Assembly: GCA_910589415.1 (NCBI GenBank)
Contig: OU342631.1
Coordinates: 56,882,598-56,946,597 of the forward strand
Origin: Malachius bipustulatus
Lineage: Eukaryota; Arthropoda; Insecta; Coleoptera; Melyridae
Length of the DNA stretch: 64,000 bases
Reading direction: 5' to 3'
A program made the translations under genes and the position numbers. Below, in pieces: positions 63,963-64,000 of the stretch. The notes beneath the pieces were generated by a model, which did not search any database, was not told where the DNA came from, and saw nothing but the letters and a program-made list of their open reading frames with translations. How positions within the stretch are numbered: position 1 is the stretch's first letter; every line of letters begins with the position of its first letter.

Positions 63963-64000
63963 AGATGTGTAGACAAATTCTTGTCTCCGAGTCACATCGT

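Overview
The window looks like insect nuclear DNA: AT-rich, intron-rich and packed with arthropod transposon families. Beetle or bug would fit, but I cannot name the species. It lies mostly or wholly inside one host gene read on the minus strand, a class B1 (secretin-family) peptide-hormone receptor most like calcitonin/DH31 receptors. Four of its exons are recognisable: 57106-57172 and 51692-51900 (extracellular hormone-binding domain), 26568-26659 (TM1) and 26390-26516 (TM2 and first extracellular loop). Their splice sites and phases agree, and the six ectodomain cysteines are complete when the first two are joined. The intron between ectodomain and TM1 is about 25 kb and is filled with nested mobile elements. 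The signal-peptide exon and TM3-TM7 were not found and probably lie outside.

Left part (1-26 kb): a decayed DIRS-type element (RNase H and tyrosine recombinase), several short inverted-repeat elements (one PIF/Harbinger-like with TTA target duplication, one nested pair), then a complete 12.6 kb Ty3/gypsy-type LTR element at 5939-18541. That element has two 1668-bp LTRs, a 4-bp ACTT target duplication, primer-binding and polypurine sites, gag, pol in the -1 frame with an in-frame A AAA AAC slippery site and downstream stem, a third ORF of unknown function just behind a splice-acceptor-like site, a GATA-site-rich array of four covarying hairpins, and a duplicated covarying RNA structure before the 3' LTR. 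Beyond it lie a 1.1 kb element with 7-bp target duplications, a large foldback element (23337-24229), a mariner-type transposase fragment and a gypsy protease relic.

Middle (26-52 kb, the giant intron): a minus-strand LINE (27.8-31.8 kb), foldback elements, a Penelope-like GIY-YIG fragment, and a minus-strand LINE (37.8-43.4 kb) interrupted twice by clean insertions. One insertion is a 0.66 kb TA-target element. The other is a 2.9 kb element with about 460-bp inverted termini and a 3-bp GTA duplication, coding for a PIN/XPG-like plus Cys-rich protein that is itself broken by a small MITE. Then come a mariner-type transposase relic, an 831-bp palindrome carrying an apparently intact hammerhead ribozyme (47867-47930), and a plus-strand LINE split by an A-A-B-B tandem insertion.

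Right part (52-64 kb): another foldback, a LINE ORF1/endonuclease relic, the upstream receptor exon, long stretches with no recognisable gene, a decayed BEL/Pao element and the poly(A)-tailed 3' end of a LINE. No rRNA, tRNA or CRISPR was seen.
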